From positions 1,932,001-1,996,000 of the forward strand of contig NZ_CP009576.1 in the NCBI RefSeq assembly GCF_000763495.1: a stretch of 64,000 nt of DNA, given 5' to 3'. Positions 16,815 to 26,045 of this stretch are shown in pieces. Numbering within the stretch: position 1 is the first letter of the stretch; each line of letters starts with the position of its first letter. The position numbers and the translations under genes were made by a program. The stretch is from Listeria ivanovii subsp. londoniensis (GTDB lineage: Bacteria; Bacillota; Bacilli; Lactobacillales; Listeriaceae). Below the pieces are notes generated by a model, which did not search any database, was not told the DNA's origin, and saw only the letters and a program-made list of their open reading frames with translations.

Positions 16815-17288
16815 TTAAAATTTTTCCATTTGTCTTTGTATGATTTGTTTCTCTAAACCATTACTCAGTTTTCCGAGCAGATGGAATAGTTGCTCTTTTT
16901 CATCTTGCGTTAGCTCTGTTGCCCACGCTTCTAATTCAATAACTGCACTTTCTTTATATTCTTTTGCCTGTGTGTGTCCTTTTTCAGTAAGGTATAAATT
17001 AAACGTACGCTTATCGTTCAAATTTTTCCGCTTTTCTAAAAAGCCAGCTTGTTCTAATTTGCTAATAAGTTCCCCACTGGATGAAGAAGTAATTTCCAGC
17101 CGCTTCGTTATTTCTCTTTGTGTTAATCCATCTTCATCAAATAAATATTTTAAAATAATACCTTGGCGCGTGTTAATGCCAATCTCGTTTAATTCTTCCT
17201 TAGAAGAATTACTCGCTCGCATTAATTTTAAACATTGCTCATGACAGCGATGCACTAAAACATAGATTTTTTCTGCATATTTTTGCAC
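16815..17288 (-). CDS. MarR family transcriptional regulator
   Basis: A winged-helix regulator of about 157 residues. Helix-turn-helix DGLTQREITKRLEITSSSSGELISKL and wing RKNLNDKRTFNLYLTEKG are typical of MarR. The frame is open from an ATG at 17318, but GAGGTG followed 9 bases later by GTG at 17288 is the better initiation site. First gene of an operon with the SDR protein, whose expression it probably controls. Confidence 0.82.
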   Translation of the reverse strand: MQKYAEKIYVLVHRCHEQCLKLMRASNSSKEELNEIGINTRQGIILKYLFDEDGLTQREITKRLEITSSSSGELISKLEQAGFLEKRKNLNDKRTFNLYLTEKGHTQAKEYKESAVIELEAWATELTQDEKEQLFHLLGKLSNGLEKQIIQRQMEKF

Positions 17289-17434
17289 TACAAATCGCAC
17301 CTCGATTCTATTGGACAAACCATTTTTCGTTATATTTATTAAGAAGTCTTGATGTTATTTTAGTGCTAACGAACAAAAATGTCAAGGTTCCTTGATAATT
17401 TTCGTTTTTATCTCTTTTTTAATTAATACAACAA

Positions 17435-17468
17435 AAAAGACGTCTACATGTGATTGCAGACGTCTTTT
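17435..17468 (-). terminator. terminator of the PTS/GH170 operon
   Basis: AAAAGACGTCT and AGACGTCTTTTTT arms flank a GCAATCACATGT loop, read leftward directly after the GH170 gene. Confidence 0.8.
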
Positions 17469-17476
17469 AAATTATT

Positions 17477-18559
17477 TTATTTTTCAACCAATCTAAAGTG
17501 TTGCCACGGTAAGATAGTATCTAGTAAATAGCGTTCTTCTGGGACAATTCGAGCAACGATATTCGTGTTGCCGGAGTTTTCCATTTCTTGAAGCGCTACT
17601 TGCATTTCGCCTTTATAGCGTTCGTAACCGTTGTTGTCGATCGTTACGTCCCCTTTTGCGATTGTTTCTGTATCATGCGGCTGGAAATCATACTGTTTAA
17701 AATTCACGCGTGTCATTGTTGAACGAAGCACGTAGGCAGAAGCATCGCCACGATTGAAATGTTTTTGAGTTAAAACAATTTCTTTTTCTACATCAGTCGC
17801 ACCATCTAAAAATTCAACCGCTAATTGTAACTCATTACGGTTTAGTTCGCTTAGAGCGCGTAACTCATCTTCTGAAGCAAACATATTTCCAACAATAATA
17901 TCATCAATTAAGCCGGTGTTCCATAAGTCTTTCGCTTGTACGGTGATGTCCATGCCACGATGTTCTTCCATTGTTGGCAGCCCTCCATCTACAACAAACC
18001 ATGGGCCAAATTCGCCACTATTAGAAGATACGAAAGCCGCTGTACGTAGGTTTAAGTCTTTAAACTGTTTACTTGTACGTAAGAAATGTTCTCTGGAAAG
18101 ACCAGTATATTTTCTTGGGTAGAAGTTGTGACAGCCAATAATATTTCCTACATTTGCTTGATAAGATAAGATATTTTCAACATAACGAGTACCGTTACTA
18201 ATATTTAATTCGATTTTTAGGTCTGTATCATCAAAAGACATCGCTGCCTCTTCTGAACCAGAAAAACCTAAATCAAGGCGTAATCCTGCAAGCCCTAATT
18301 CTTTGAAACGATCTAATTCTTTATAAGTGATGTTTAAAGATTCAAAAACCGTTGGATCAACATCAGCAATAACATCAAAACCTAATTCTTTCGCGCGTTT
18401 GCAAATTGTTTCTAACTTAGCAAATTCTGCCTCGTCATTTGCAGAAATTAGACAAGTAAAGATTCTGCTAAAGCCATATTTTGCTGCTGTTTCAATGTAT
18501 TCTAACGATGCCTCTAATGATACATGTTGTGGAAATACGGAAATTCCTAATTTTCTCAT
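17477..18559 (-). CDS. DUF871/GH170 family protein (MupG-like 6-phospho-glycosidase)
   Basis: About 360 residues in two parts: an N-terminal TIM-barrel (RKLGISVFPQHVS, TCLISANDE, IADVDPTVF, GLRLDLGFSG, NFYPRKYTGLS) and a C-terminal beta domain (PHDTETIAKGDVTIDN, IVARIVPEERYLLD). The family contains S. aureus MupG, which cleaves the phosphorylated disaccharide MurNAc-6P-GlcNAc after PTS uptake. Co-transcription with PTS IIA and IIB subunits fits a hydrolase of a PTS-imported 6-phospho-sugar. An ATG at 18568 abuts the AAGGG site, so the second ATG at 18559 is the likely start. Substrate unproven. Confidence 0.8.
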   Translation of the reverse strand: MRKLGISVFPQHVSLEASLEYIETAAKYGFSRIFTCLISANDEAEFAKLETICKRAKELGFDVIADVDPTVFESLNITYKELDRFKELGLAGLRLDLGFSGSEEAAMSFDDTDLKIELNISNGTRYVENILSYQANVGNIIGCHNFYPRKYTGLSREHFLRTSKQFKDLNLRTAAFVSSNSGEFGPWFVVDGGLPTMEEHRGMDITVQAKDLWNTGLIDDIIVGNMFASEDELRALSELNRNELQLAVEFLDGATDVEKEIVLTQKHFNRGDASAYVLRSTMTRVNFKQYDFQPHDTETIAKGDVTIDNNGYERYKGEMQVALQEMENSGNTNIVARIVPEERYLLDTILPWQHFRLVEK

Positions 18560-18580
18560 TTGAATCATCCCTTCGAAAAC

Positions 18581-18883
18581 TTATTTAGAACGGTATAAAT
18601 CAACAATTTCTTTTGCTAAATCTTTAAAAGTAATTGCATTCATTAAGTGGTCTTGTGCATGAACTAGAAGTAAAGATACTTCAGCTTTTTCACCGCGAGC
18701 TTCTCCTTGAATCAAAGAAGTTTGTGAATGGTGTGCTTCTAGTAAAGCCGCTTCTGCATTTTTGATTTGCTCATCTGCTGCGTCAAAATCCCCTTTTTTT
18801 GCCGCTTCGATTGCTAGCATTGCGTCACTTTTAGCGTTTCCTCCGTGTACGATTAATTGCATAATTGTTTGTTCTAATTCCAT
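18581..18883 (-). CDS. PTS lactose/cellobiose-type EIIA component
   Basis: 100-residue helical phosphocarrier of the Lac family. LLLVHAQDHLMNAITF near residues 71-86 contains the phosphorylated histidine region (H75, with H79 close by). It receives phosphate from HPr and passes it to EIIB. Middle gene of a IIB-IIA-GH170 operon 12 bases before the hydrolase start region. No EIIC membrane subunit lies in or near the operon. Confidence 0.92.
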   Translation of the reverse strand: MELEQTIMQLIVHGGNAKSDAMLAIEAAKKGDFDAADEQIKNAEAALLEAHHSQTSLIQGEARGEKAEVSLLLVHAQDHLMNAITFKDLAKEIVDLYRSK

Positions 18884-18949
18884 TGTTTACACATCCTTTT
18901 TCATTTATCGAACTTGTAGTTTTTCCTATTCAGCATTTTCCTCTTGAGG

Positions 18950-19258
18950 TTATTGGTCGATCATTGCTAGTGCATCATTTAGCACTTTTTCCCCATCCAT
19001 CGTTCCGTAATCAATACCATTAATTATCGAAACTGGAATCCCTATGGGGTCCAGTACGCGTTTTAAGTTCTTCTCTAGAAAACGAACTTGCGGCGCTAAC
19101 AAAACGACATCTACATTGTTTCTATATTTATCAAAATCTGCTTCTGCTACTGCAATAACAGTGGCATTAACTTGCTGTTTTTCGATAGCTTCTGTCATTT
19201 TTTTCACGAGAAGACTTGTAGACATACCGGCCGAGCAAACTAACATGATGTTTTTCAT
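18950..19258 (-). CDS. PTS lactose/cellobiose-type EIIB component
   Basis: 102-residue cytoplasmic EIIB with the phosphocysteine loop MLVCSAGMSTSLLVKKM; the active Cys is residue 8. First gene of the operon, with an AGGAGG site and a sigma-54 promoter upstream. It needs a Lac-family EIIC encoded elsewhere. Confidence 0.92.
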   Translation of the reverse strand: MKNIMLVCSAGMSTSLLVKKMTEAIEKQQVNATVIAVAEADFDKYRNNVDVVLLAPQVRFLEKNLKRVLDPIGIPVSIINGIDYGTMDGEKVLNDALAMIDQ

Positions 19259-19299
19259 AATTTATCCTCCTAGTTTGAAAAGCTGCACGTTATTATAAT

Positions 19300-19317
19300 A
19301 TGCAAGATATGTGCCAA
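19300..19317 (-). promoter_or_regulatory. sigma-54 (-24/-12) promoter of the PTS operon
   Basis: Read leftward the site is TTGGCACATATCTTGCAT, an almost ideal match to the YTGGCAC-N5-TTGCW consensus, with GG and GC 10 bases apart. It lies about 40 bases before the EIIB start. The adjacent gene encodes a LevR-type sigma-54 activator with a GAYTGA loop, which explains the promoter. Confidence 0.88.
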
Positions 19318-19366
19318 CTTTTCTGGTTTTGGTTTGCTTCTATGCTACGTTCCACTTTACACAAGT

Positions 19367-19402
19367 AAAAAAGCCAAGTGTGTAAGACAATACACACTTG
19401 GC
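19367..19402 (-). terminator. terminator of the levR-type gene
   Basis: A perfect 12-bp stem GCCAAGTGTGTA / TACACACTTGGC (19373-19402) is followed on the minus strand by TTTTTT. It separates the activator gene from the PTS promoter. Confidence 0.88.
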
Positions 19403-19414
19403 AGGTCCATTTTT

Positions 19415-22093
19415 CTAGTTTACTTCCACCTGATTGGAGAGCATCATCTGTGTTAAATATGCGATTTCTGATTGTGGGATGACGATATCATATTCTATCT
19501 CAACGTTTTCCATCATTTGTTGTGTAATTTGCATTTCCACCATATGATTTTTTGCAAATTCGTTTAAATCTGGAAATTCTCGGTCGACAGCACCAAGCTT
19601 CACTCGTTCGATAAGGAAAGCAAGATGGAGAATCATACCGATGTCTACACCTGATTCTAAAATAACATTTAATTGTAATTGCAATTCGGAAATGACCTTT
19701 CTTAGAAAATAAACAAGTTGTTCTGCTGAGCTCACTGCTTGTAGATTTCCTTCCAAAGAAGCAATTAATTTCTCATATGGAACTTCATCATTTAAAATTC
19801 GAGAAATAATTCCGAGTCCGCCTTCTGACAAGACTTCCAGTGCACTAAAGAACGGGATATCTCGATATTCGAAAGCAACAGAACCCATGATAGCAAGGAT
19901 ATTATATTCTTCCATTAGCTGGTCAATCCGCTCACGAAAGGCTTCTTTATGCAAAAATTGTAGCACGATAATTTCGATTTTTGTTTCATCGATAATTGGT
20001 GTGACCACTTTGCGAAGCTGTTCCGCCACGCCTTCTCCTGTAAAACAAGTGAAAATAACGGCATTTTTGACAGGTTTAGCACGCAATACATGTGCTTTAT
20101 ATTTATTCTCAAATAATTGTTCGCAACTTTGGTAAATGTCTTCTAATCCCCGACCTAGTGAGGCCTTTCGCATCGCTTCCAAAACGACCGGTGTACTTAC
20201 CATGCTGACTGTTTTAGTTCTAATCCCTACTTCTTCCGTCAACATATTCCCAAAAGAAGTTAATGAACCCATATCTGAAAGTAGTAAAACACCTTTCACA
20301 GGGTTTAATTTGATTACCGTTTGTTTTAGTTTTTCATACATTGCCTTCACTTCGACCGTAAGCGGCATATCCAGTGCAATGCCACTATCAATACTTAATA
20401 ACTCTTGCACGGTTTCTACCATACTCGTCGCAGTGGAACGTCCATGCATCATGACAATGACTTCGACTTGAAGTTCTTGAGAGAGTGCAGTATCCACGAC
20501 TTCTTCTGTTAAAAACATTGTTAAAAAGCCAATTTCGTCAAATGGAATTTCGATTCGCAATTCTTGTTCAATTAGTGCCGATAAATCAATCGCTACTTGG
20601 AACTCTTTGGGATATTTTTTGCGAATATTATTTAAATCTGGATGAATAATATGTTTTTGCTCACGAACTCGTTCGATGGTACTTTGCAAATGTAACGAAA
20701 AAGCGAATTTCATTTTTTCATTATATTTGCGATTTAGTTTTTCTTCCGCCATCGCGTAAACTTTTTCCGTTAATTCCCAAACTGCTGGATCAATAATTTC
20801 TTTGGCGGTTTGGTGAGTTGGGAGTTGAACCATGTAGTCATGGAAATACTGGTCGACATCGACATAAAGCGCTTCTTCTAATTCGCTTTGATCTTTCCCT
20901 TCTTTCATTAGTTGATCGGCTTTTTCTTGAATGGCATGATAAACATCGTGTACATCTTCTACTTGCGCCGAGGCATCACTCGTATCGACAAATTTAAAAA
21001 TTGCTTTATTAACATCAATCAGTCGATTTAGTTTTTCTGGTTCATCTTTTAAGTGAAGTAACCCTTTTTGTACATGAATCGGCAAATCATCTTGTTCAAT
21101 CAAGATATAATTCGCTGTTTTTGTTTTATAATGCAAAAAAGCTTTAGCGCAAGCAAGTTTTAAATCACGTTGAAGTTGGCCTACATTGGCACTCGCATGA
21201 TAAAGTAAAAAGGCGATTAATGCTTTTCGGTGCACACGAATGGATTGGTGTAGGCGAATGGCTTCTTGATTTAAGAAAAACTCAATTAATTGGTAACGCT
21301 CTTCTAAATTCCTTTCGGCAAGTGCTGGTAGAGTAATCGTCATTGGAATACGTCTCGTAAACGTCTCTAATAAGAAATTATCTGGTGATTCTGTTGTCGC
21401 ACCAATAATTTGAACCTGAGCATGATGAACGTTAGCGCTTTCTCCAAGTGGCCGAAACTCACCTTTATCAATGAATGTAAAGAGCATTTCTTGACCTTCT
21501 GGAGGCAAGCGATGAATTTCATCGAGAAACAGAATGCCACCATCTGCTTTTTTTAGTAATCCTTCACGGGTTTCTTCTGCCCCTGTATAAGCTCCTTTAA
21601 TGACACCAAAAATATGTCCAAATAAAAGTTGCGGGTTTTGCGCATAGTCCGCGCAGTTAAATGAAATAAAAGGAGCGTCGGCTGGAATGGTTTCCGATTC
21701 TTTGGCAAATTCGTACATACATTCAGCAAAAAGAGATTTACCTGTCCCAGTCCGCCCTAAAATCAAGCTATGCAAGCCATTCGGTGGATATAGAATCGCT
21801 GCTTTTGCCTGTTGAATACTGACTTTCAAACTATCTTCTGAACCAATTAAGCGGCCAAAAGCGGATTCTGACTGTGCATTTACTGGTTGTACCGTTTTGG
21901 TAGTAGTCTTTAAAGTTTGATAAAAAACCGGTTTTCCCGAAAGTTTATCAATTCTTTTTTCTTTAAAAAGATCATTTAGATATCGACTAGCATTCGCTCG
22001 GTCCATTTGAAGCAATTCTGCGACATCAGCAGCAGATACTTTTTCTTCTTTTTCCTTTAGAAGTTGGAGGACTTCTTCTTTTCTACTAGCCAT
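19415..22093 (-). CDS. LevR/ManR-type sigma-54-dependent activator with PRD domains
   Basis: An 892-residue activator controlled by PTS phosphorylation. Domains in order: DeoR-like helix-turn-helix (about 1-60), AAA+ sigma-54 interaction domain with Walker A GRTGTGKS (113-120), GAYTGA loop (167-172) and Walker [11 protein letters not shown] (185-194), PRD1 (about 440-545), an EIIA-Man-like domain ([16 protein letters not shown] region, about 555-680), an EIIB-Gat-like region (about 690-780) and a C-terminal PRD2. It presumably drives the divergent-in-function sigma-54 promoter just downstream on the same strand. The Walker and GAYTGA motifs are intact. Confidence 0.92.
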   Translation of the reverse strand: MASRKEEVLQLLKEKEEKVSAADVAELLQMDRANASRYLNDLFKEKRIDKLSGKPVFYQTLKTTTKTVQPVNAQSESAFGRLIGSEDSLKVSIQQAKAAILYPPNGLHSLILGRTGTGKSLFAECMYEFAKESETIPADAPFISFNCADYAQNPQLLFGHIFGVIKGAYTGAEETREGLLKKADGGILFLDEIHRLPPEGQEMLFTFIDKGEFRPLGESANVHHAQVQIIGATTESPDNFLLETFTRRIPMTITLPALAERNLEERYQLIEFFLNQEAIRLHQSIRVHRKALIAFLLYHASANVGQLQRDLKLACAKAFLHYKTKTANYILIEQDDLPIHVQKGLLHLKDEPEKLNRLIDVNKAIFKFVDTSDASAQVEDVHDVYHAIQEKADQLMKEGKDQSELEEALYVDVDQYFHDYMVQLPTHQTAKEIIDPAVWELTEKVYAMAEEKLNRKYNEKMKFAFSLHLQSTIERVREQKHIIHPDLNNIRKKYPKEFQVAIDLSALIEQELRIEIPFDEIGFLTMFLTEEVVDTALSQELQVEVIVMMHGRSTATSMVETVQELLSIDSGIALDMPLTVEVKAMYEKLKQTVIKLNPVKGVLLLSDMGSLTSFGNMLTEEVGIRTKTVSMVSTPVVLEAMRKASLGRGLEDIYQSCEQLFENKYKAHVLRAKPVKNAVIFTCFTGEGVAEQLRKVVTPIIDETKIEIIVLQFLHKEAFRERIDQLMEEYNILAIMGSVAFEYRDIPFFSALEVLSEGGLGIISRILNDEVPYEKLIASLEGNLQAVSSAEQLVYFLRKVISELQLQLNVILESGVDIGMILHLAFLIERVKLGAVDREFPDLNEFAKNHMVEMQITQQMMENVEIEYDIVIPQSEIAYLTQMMLSNQVEVN

Positions 22094-22173
22094 CTACTCT
22101 ACTCCTTTTTAAATCTCTATGTTTCCATTATACCTTTTTAAATAGCATCCTCGCAACGATAAAAATTACCCAT

Positions 22174-22222
22174 AAAAAAAGCGCTTGTGTCTTCCTCTCG
22201 CTGAAGGGAGAAAGACACACGT
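22174..22222 (-). terminator. terminator after the RNA helicase
   Basis: On the minus strand GTGTCTTTCTCC and the later GAGGAAGACAC pair around a small loop, and the stem is extended by GCAC/GCGC ends before a TTTTTTT run. Confidence 0.75.
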
Positions 22223-22226
22223 GCAC

Positions 22227-23561
22227 TTATTTAAACTTTTTAAAATTTGTTGGTTTCTTTTTGGACTTATCCATGTTGTTATTTCGTTCAGATTTGAAAG
22301 ACTTTGTTGATTTTTCTTTGCGCACAGATTTTGTTTTATCAGCTGCTTTTCCTTTGAACGCGGGTTTGGTAGCACTGCTTGTTTTTTCTTTGCGTACTTG
22401 TTTAGGTGGTCGAGCTGTTTTTTTAGCAATTTTATTTTCTGGTACAGCTCCGTCGAGTAGTTTCCCTTGGTAAAATCTAACTTGTTTTCCTTTTAAGTTA
22501 TGGATAGTTAGATATTGTTTTAAGGTTCTAATTTCTCGTGGATTGGCAAAAGTAATGACCGTTCCAGCTTTCCCCATTCGACCAGTACGTCCTGATCGAT
22601 GCGTATATTCTTTTTCACTTGCAGCTAGATCATAATGAATAACGTATGGTAAATCTTCTATGTCTAATCCACGCGCAGCCACGTCAGTAACGATTAAGTA
22701 AGTTAAGGTTCCTTTTTTGAAATCATCGAGATATTTTTTGCGTTTTTCTTTGCGGATTTCTCCGTGAATTCCAGCAGCTTTCACTTTATCGAAATGAAGT
22801 TTTTCGAGTAAAATTTCCATTCGTGGTTTGTCTTTTACAAAAACAAGTGCACGCATGTCTTTAATATGAGAAATCCGGCGTAATAAAGTTGCCTTGTCGC
22901 GAGATTCCACATCCATATAAAGATGTTCCACATTCGTTAATTCTTCAGGTTTCGCTGTCACTTCTAATACGACTGGTTCTTGTTCTGTTTGACCGAAAAA
23001 TGTTTCGGGGTTTTCTAGTTTAGTAGCAGATACAAGTGTCAATTGACGATCGCGTACGGCACTTTCAACAATTTCGAGCGTGCTTTTAAAGTTTTCTTGG
23101 CGAAGTAACTGATCACATTCATCTAAAGTGATTGTTTTAATTTCGTGCATTTTAATTTTCTTTTGTTTGATTAACTCTAATGCACGTCCTGGGGAAGCAA
23201 CGATTATTTGTGGTTTTTTCTTTAGTTTTTCAATTTGGCGTTTTACATTCGCTCCACCGATTAGCGATATCACTGTCAAATCTTCACTTGGTAACCACGA
23301 GCGGATTACCTCCGTGATTTGCATTACAAGTTCATGAGATGGCGCTAAAATTAGCCATTGTATGTGCGGGGTTGCTTCCATTTTTTCCAAGGTTGGCAGC
23401 GCATATGCTACTGTTTTTCCTGTTCCAGTTGGCGACACCGCTAAAACATCTTCGCCGTCTTTGATTGGCTGATACATCGCACGCTGAATTTCTGTTGGCG
23501 TTTCGTAGCCATGTTCTTGCCATTTTTCCGCCCAAAAGCTTGGGATTTTTGATTCTGTCAT
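22227..23561 (-). CDS. DEAD-box family ATP-dependent RNA helicase (DECD variant)
   Basis: 444 residues. Motif I SPTGTGKT at 43-50, motif Ib SPGR, motif II DECD at 147-150 in place of DEAD, motif III SAT, and motif VI HRSGRTGRMGK are all present. After about residue 370 comes a lysine/serine-rich tail with repeated RKEK, SFKS and NFKKFK segments, probably for non-specific RNA binding. Such helicases act in ribosome assembly or mRNA turnover at low temperature. The Q-motif region (FWAEKWQEHGYETPTEIQ) is intact. Single gene with its own terminator. Confidence 0.9.
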   Translation of the reverse strand: MTESKIPSFWAEKWQEHGYETPTEIQRAMYQPIKDGEDVLAVSPTGTGKTVAYALPTLEKMEATPHIQWLILAPSHELVMQITEVIRSWLPSEDLTVISLIGGANVKRQIEKLKKKPQIIVASPGRALELIKQKKIKMHEIKTITLDECDQLLRQENFKSTLEIVESAVRDRQLTLVSATKLENPETFFGQTEQEPVVLEVTAKPEELTNVEHLYMDVESRDKATLLRRISHIKDMRALVFVKDKPRMEILLEKLHFDKVKAAGIHGEIRKEKRKKYLDDFKKGTLTYLIVTDVAARGLDIEDLPYVIHYDLAASEKEYTHRSGRTGRMGKAGTVITFANPREIRTLKQYLTIHNLKGKQVRFYQGKLLDGAVPENKIAKKTARPPKQVRKEKTSSATKPAFKGKAADKTKSVRKEKSTKSFKSERNNNMDKSKKKPTNFKKFK

Positions 23562-23603
23562 GATCGGACTCCTTTATTCGTTCTTCCTTGTATCATACCA
23601 TGC

Positions 23604-24383
23604 TTACTGCAAGTCTGCACTTTTATTTAGGATTTTTGTGGCGATAAATAGCAGAAAAACACCAAAAAGTAGGTTAAAAATAAAGACTAGGATGGAAAAC
23701 TGAAATTCTAGTCCAATAGAATAATTAAACTGTATTTCTGGACCTAGATCTGGCAACCAGCTACTTCCGATATGCGTTTGTGCTCCATTAATCAGCAGAA
23801 AATAAATAATCGCGGCTATAAATCCAAAGCGGTAACCATTTATCGGAATCATACTAAGCGCCGTCGCTACAATAACGATGCAAACAAATGACATTGTAAC
23901 AAGCCAACTCCCGATAAAAGTTTCGCCAATTATTTTGAGAACGATTAGAAAGCTAAGTTCGGCGTTACCAATTGCCGCTAAAAGTAACGTGAAGAAAAGG
24001 AATCCAGCGGTTAAGATAGTCACTTCCACTAAAGCAACAATTAATTTGTTCACTAGTATTTTCCATATAGGTGTTTCGGTTTGAAAAAATAAATAACGTT
24101 TTTCATCATATACGCCTATACTGGGTGCTGCCACAAAAATAAGCACCCAAATAATTAGCCAACTACCCCCAATAATACTAAAAAGTGATGAAAGAAACTC
24201 ATCCCCAGAAGTAAATGTTGCTACGGAACTACCTGATTCTATTACTAACTGGACACTGTAACCTTTTACTAATTTATAAATCACCCCTGCTAATAAGCAA
24301 ATTAACCAACCAGAAAAAGTTGCCAAAAACCAATAACGACGTGCGTTCCATTCTAATTTCCAGTGTGCTTTAAGCATGTCCAA
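23604..24383 (-). CDS. ABC transporter membrane subunit (YtrC/ABC-2-like)
   Basis: A 259-residue protein with about six hydrophobic helices and no other domain. It overlaps the ATPase gene by 14 bases, so the two are translationally coupled. In the related ytr-type operons such exporters respond to cell-wall antibiotics; here the substrate is inferred only by that analogy. Confidence 0.8.
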   Translation of the reverse strand: MDMLKAHWKLEWNARRYWFLATFSGWLICLLAGVIYKLVKGYSVQLVIESGSSVATFTSGDEFLSSLFSIIGGSWLIIWVLIFVAAPSIGVYDEKRYLFFQTETPIWKILVNKLIVALVEVTILTAGFLFFTLLLAAIGNAELSFLIVLKIIGETFIGSWLVTMSFVCIVIVATALSMIPINGYRFGFIAAIIYFLLINGAQTHIGSSWLPDLGPEIQFNYSIGLEFQFSILVFIFNLLFGVFLLFIATKILNKSADLQ

Positions 24384-25050
24384 ATACCTCCCGATAATAA
24401 GTCACGACCGATTTATGTTCCACATCTCGAAGTAATTCGGTGTCTTTACGGTCGATAATTTCGCCGCGATTCATTAAGATAATTTCGTCAAACATCATTT
24501 CCATATCTTGAATTAGATGTGTTGTAATCACAAGGGTTGCTTCTTCTTTTAAAAACCGAGCGATACTTTTAACGATATCATCACGCGAAATCAAATCAAT
24601 CTCGGAAAAAGGCTCATCTAACAAATAAAGGCTAGCATCTCGACATAAAATAAGGGTTAGCATTACTTTTGCTGCATTTCCTTTTGAAAGATATTTGGTA
24701 TTTTCTTTAACATTAACACCGAGAGAATGAATCATTTCAGTTGCTTTTTCTGAACTGAAATCCGGAAAAAAGCCATGATAAATTTGAAAATAATCGCGAA
24801 TCACCATGTTTGGTAAAAAATCTTCACTCGGTAAATAAGCAATTCGAGTATCTCCTGCCATGGTAATACTTCCGGAAGTTGACTTTAATAATCCGGAAAT
24901 CGCATTTAACAAGGTAGTTTTTCCAGCCCCATTTGGTCCAAGTAGCCCGATTATTTTTCCTTGCTCCAGCGTTAAGTTAATGTCATTTAATGGTTTGTGT
25001 CTACGATATTTTTTGGTTAGACCCGTTATTGTGATTATGTTATCCGTCAT
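24370..25050 (-). CDS. ABC transporter ATP-binding subunit
   Basis: 226 residues with Walker A LLGPNGAGKTTLL (about 34-46), a signature segment LSKGNAAKVMLTLIL (degenerate LSGGQ, here LSKGN) and Walker B LYLLDEPFSEID. The signature replacement GG to KG is tolerated in ABC-2 type ATPases. Second gene of the GntR-ATPase-permease operon; it overlaps the gntR gene by 11 bases. Confidence 0.88.
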   Translation of the reverse strand: MTDNIITITGLTKKYRRHKPLNDINLTLEQGKIIGLLGPNGAGKTTLLNAISGLLKSTSGSITMAGDTRIAYLPSEDFLPNMVIRDYFQIYHGFFPDFSSEKATEMIHSLGVNVKENTKYLSKGNAAKVMLTLILCRDASLYLLDEPFSEIDLISRDDIVKSIARFLKEEATLVITTHLIQDMEMMFDEIILMNRGEIIDRKDTELLRDVEHKSVVTYYREVFGHA

Positions 25051-25426
25051 GTTCAGTACTCCTTTTTGTTAGTAGTTCTATTGCTGCTTGGCTGTTTAAA
25101 CCAATGCTTTCTGCTTCTTCCAAAAAACGTGTAGCGATTTCCTCGGCCAGCTCACTTTTTAGTTGTTCGAAAACGGCTTTTTCTGAAGTTACAAACGATC
25201 CCATTCCCCGCTTGGCATAAATGTAACCGGCACGTTCTAGCTCTTGATACGCTCGACTAACTGTATTTGGATTAACAGCAAGTGATGCTCCCATTTCACG
25301 GACAGACGGTAATTTATCATCTGATTTCCATTCTCTTGTAACCATCTTTTTCTTCATCCAATCGCAAATCTGACTGTAAATGGGTTTATCTGTATGGAAT
25401 GTTGGTTTCATTATTACCTCCTCCAT
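25040..25426 (-). CDS. GntR family regulator, YtrA subfamily
   Basis: 128 residues: an N-terminal winged helix (KPIYSQICDWMKKKMV, VREMGASLAVNPNTVSRAY, YAKRGMGSFV) followed by a short helical C-terminus, the layout of YtrA-type GntR proteins that lack a large effector domain. Such repressors sit at the head of ABC exporter operons, as here, and bind their own promoter; a matching operator is present upstream. Start ATG with a GGAGG site. Confidence 0.9.
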   Translation of the reverse strand: MEEVIMKPTFHTDKPIYSQICDWMKKKMVTREWKSDDKLPSVREMGASLAVNPNTVSRAYQELERAGYIYAKRGMGSFVTSEKAVFEQLKSELAEEIATRFLEEAESIGLNSQAAIELLTKRSTEHDG

Positions 25427-25434
25427 CTGAAACT

Positions 25435-25478
25435 AGTGTATTAAGTGAATAGTACACTTGAATTAAACTTATTGTCAA
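25435..25478 (-). promoter_or_regulatory. gntR operon promoter with overlapping operator
   Basis: Read leftward, TTGACA (25478-25473) and TACTAT (25454-25449) form a promoter with an 18-base spacer. The inverted repeat AGTGTACTA-N6-TAATACACT (25435-25458, 8 of 9 positions symmetric) covers the -10. This is what a YtrA-type autorepressor site should look like. Confidence 0.7.
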
Positions 25479-25486
25479 GCACAAAA

Positions 25487-25526
25487 AAGCCAGGAATAAG
25501 TATTAAAACACTTTTCCTGGCTTTCC
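25487..25526 (-). terminator. terminator at the left end of the LXG island
   Basis: On the minus strand AAAGCCAGGAAAAGTG pairs with the later ATTCCTGGCTTTTTT. It lies beyond the left direct repeat and may be the original terminator of the oxidoreductase operon. Confidence 0.75.
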
Positions 25527-25550
25527 TTAAAATTATTTTTCTATATTAAA
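25520..25550. repeat. left 31-bp direct repeat flanking the LXG island
   Basis: This 31-base stretch (GCTTTCCTTAAAATTATTTT and the next 11 bases) matches 29748-29778 at 29 of 31 positions, in the same orientation. Read leftward it encodes FNIEK-stop, against FNVEK-stop at the end of the oxidoreductase gene in the right copy, so it is a second copy of that gene's 3' end. Confidence 0.85.
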
Positions 25551-25592
25551 GCTTGATGTTACAAAAAATAGTGTTAGCCATATTAATAATAT

Positions 25593-26045
25593 TTAACTTT
25601 TATAATAACCAACATATAGATTAACATATTTGCTCCCGTTTTTTGGGAATACATGGTAAAAAGGTGTTGCTATATTCAAATTATTTACTTCTAAGGTAGC
25701 TAATAATTCTGCATAAGACTGCTCCGTAACGTTATCAAAATCGCCCACAATGATTGTTTTTAGCAATGGAGTGATTTCAAAATAAGAAGCAAATTGATAA
25801 TCTTCTACTTCAAAGATGTTTTCAATGATTGGAAAAAACATTTCGATATCTATCATTTCATCTGTTGGAACATTATTAAGGCTATAAAAAAAGGGACCTT
25901 TCAAATTATAACCTTCATCAATAATGCCAGAAACAAAATTTTTATAGTTCTCTTCCATTTCAGAATAATAAAATTTAGCTCTTTTACTTACAACATTCTG
26001 AAAGCTAATTTTGTCTGCTGTAAAGACTTTTGGCAACAATTTCAT
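25593..26045 (-). CDS. DUF5085-like protein, second copy in the LXG operon
   Basis: A 150-residue soluble protein. The layout (NVVSKRAKFYYSEM, PFFYSLNNVPTDEMIDIEMFF, SYFEITPLLKTIIVGDF, TPFYHVFPKNGSKYVNLYVG) looks like DUF5085 proteins that accompany LXG toxin operons in Listeria, and the alternating pattern recalls a GyrI-like ligand-binding fold. It overlaps the upstream gene by 4 bases (ATGA). It might be an accessory, a second immunity protein or a chaperone; nothing in the sequence decides. AT-rich codon use. Confidence 0.55.
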   Translation of the reverse strand: MKLLPKVFTADKISFQNVVSKRAKFYYSEMEENYKNFVSGIIDEGYNLKGPFFYSLNNVPTDEMIDIEMFFPIIENIFEVEDYQFASYFEITPLLKTIIVGDFDNVTEQSYAELLATLEVNNLNIATPFYHVFPKNGSKYVNLYVGYYKS

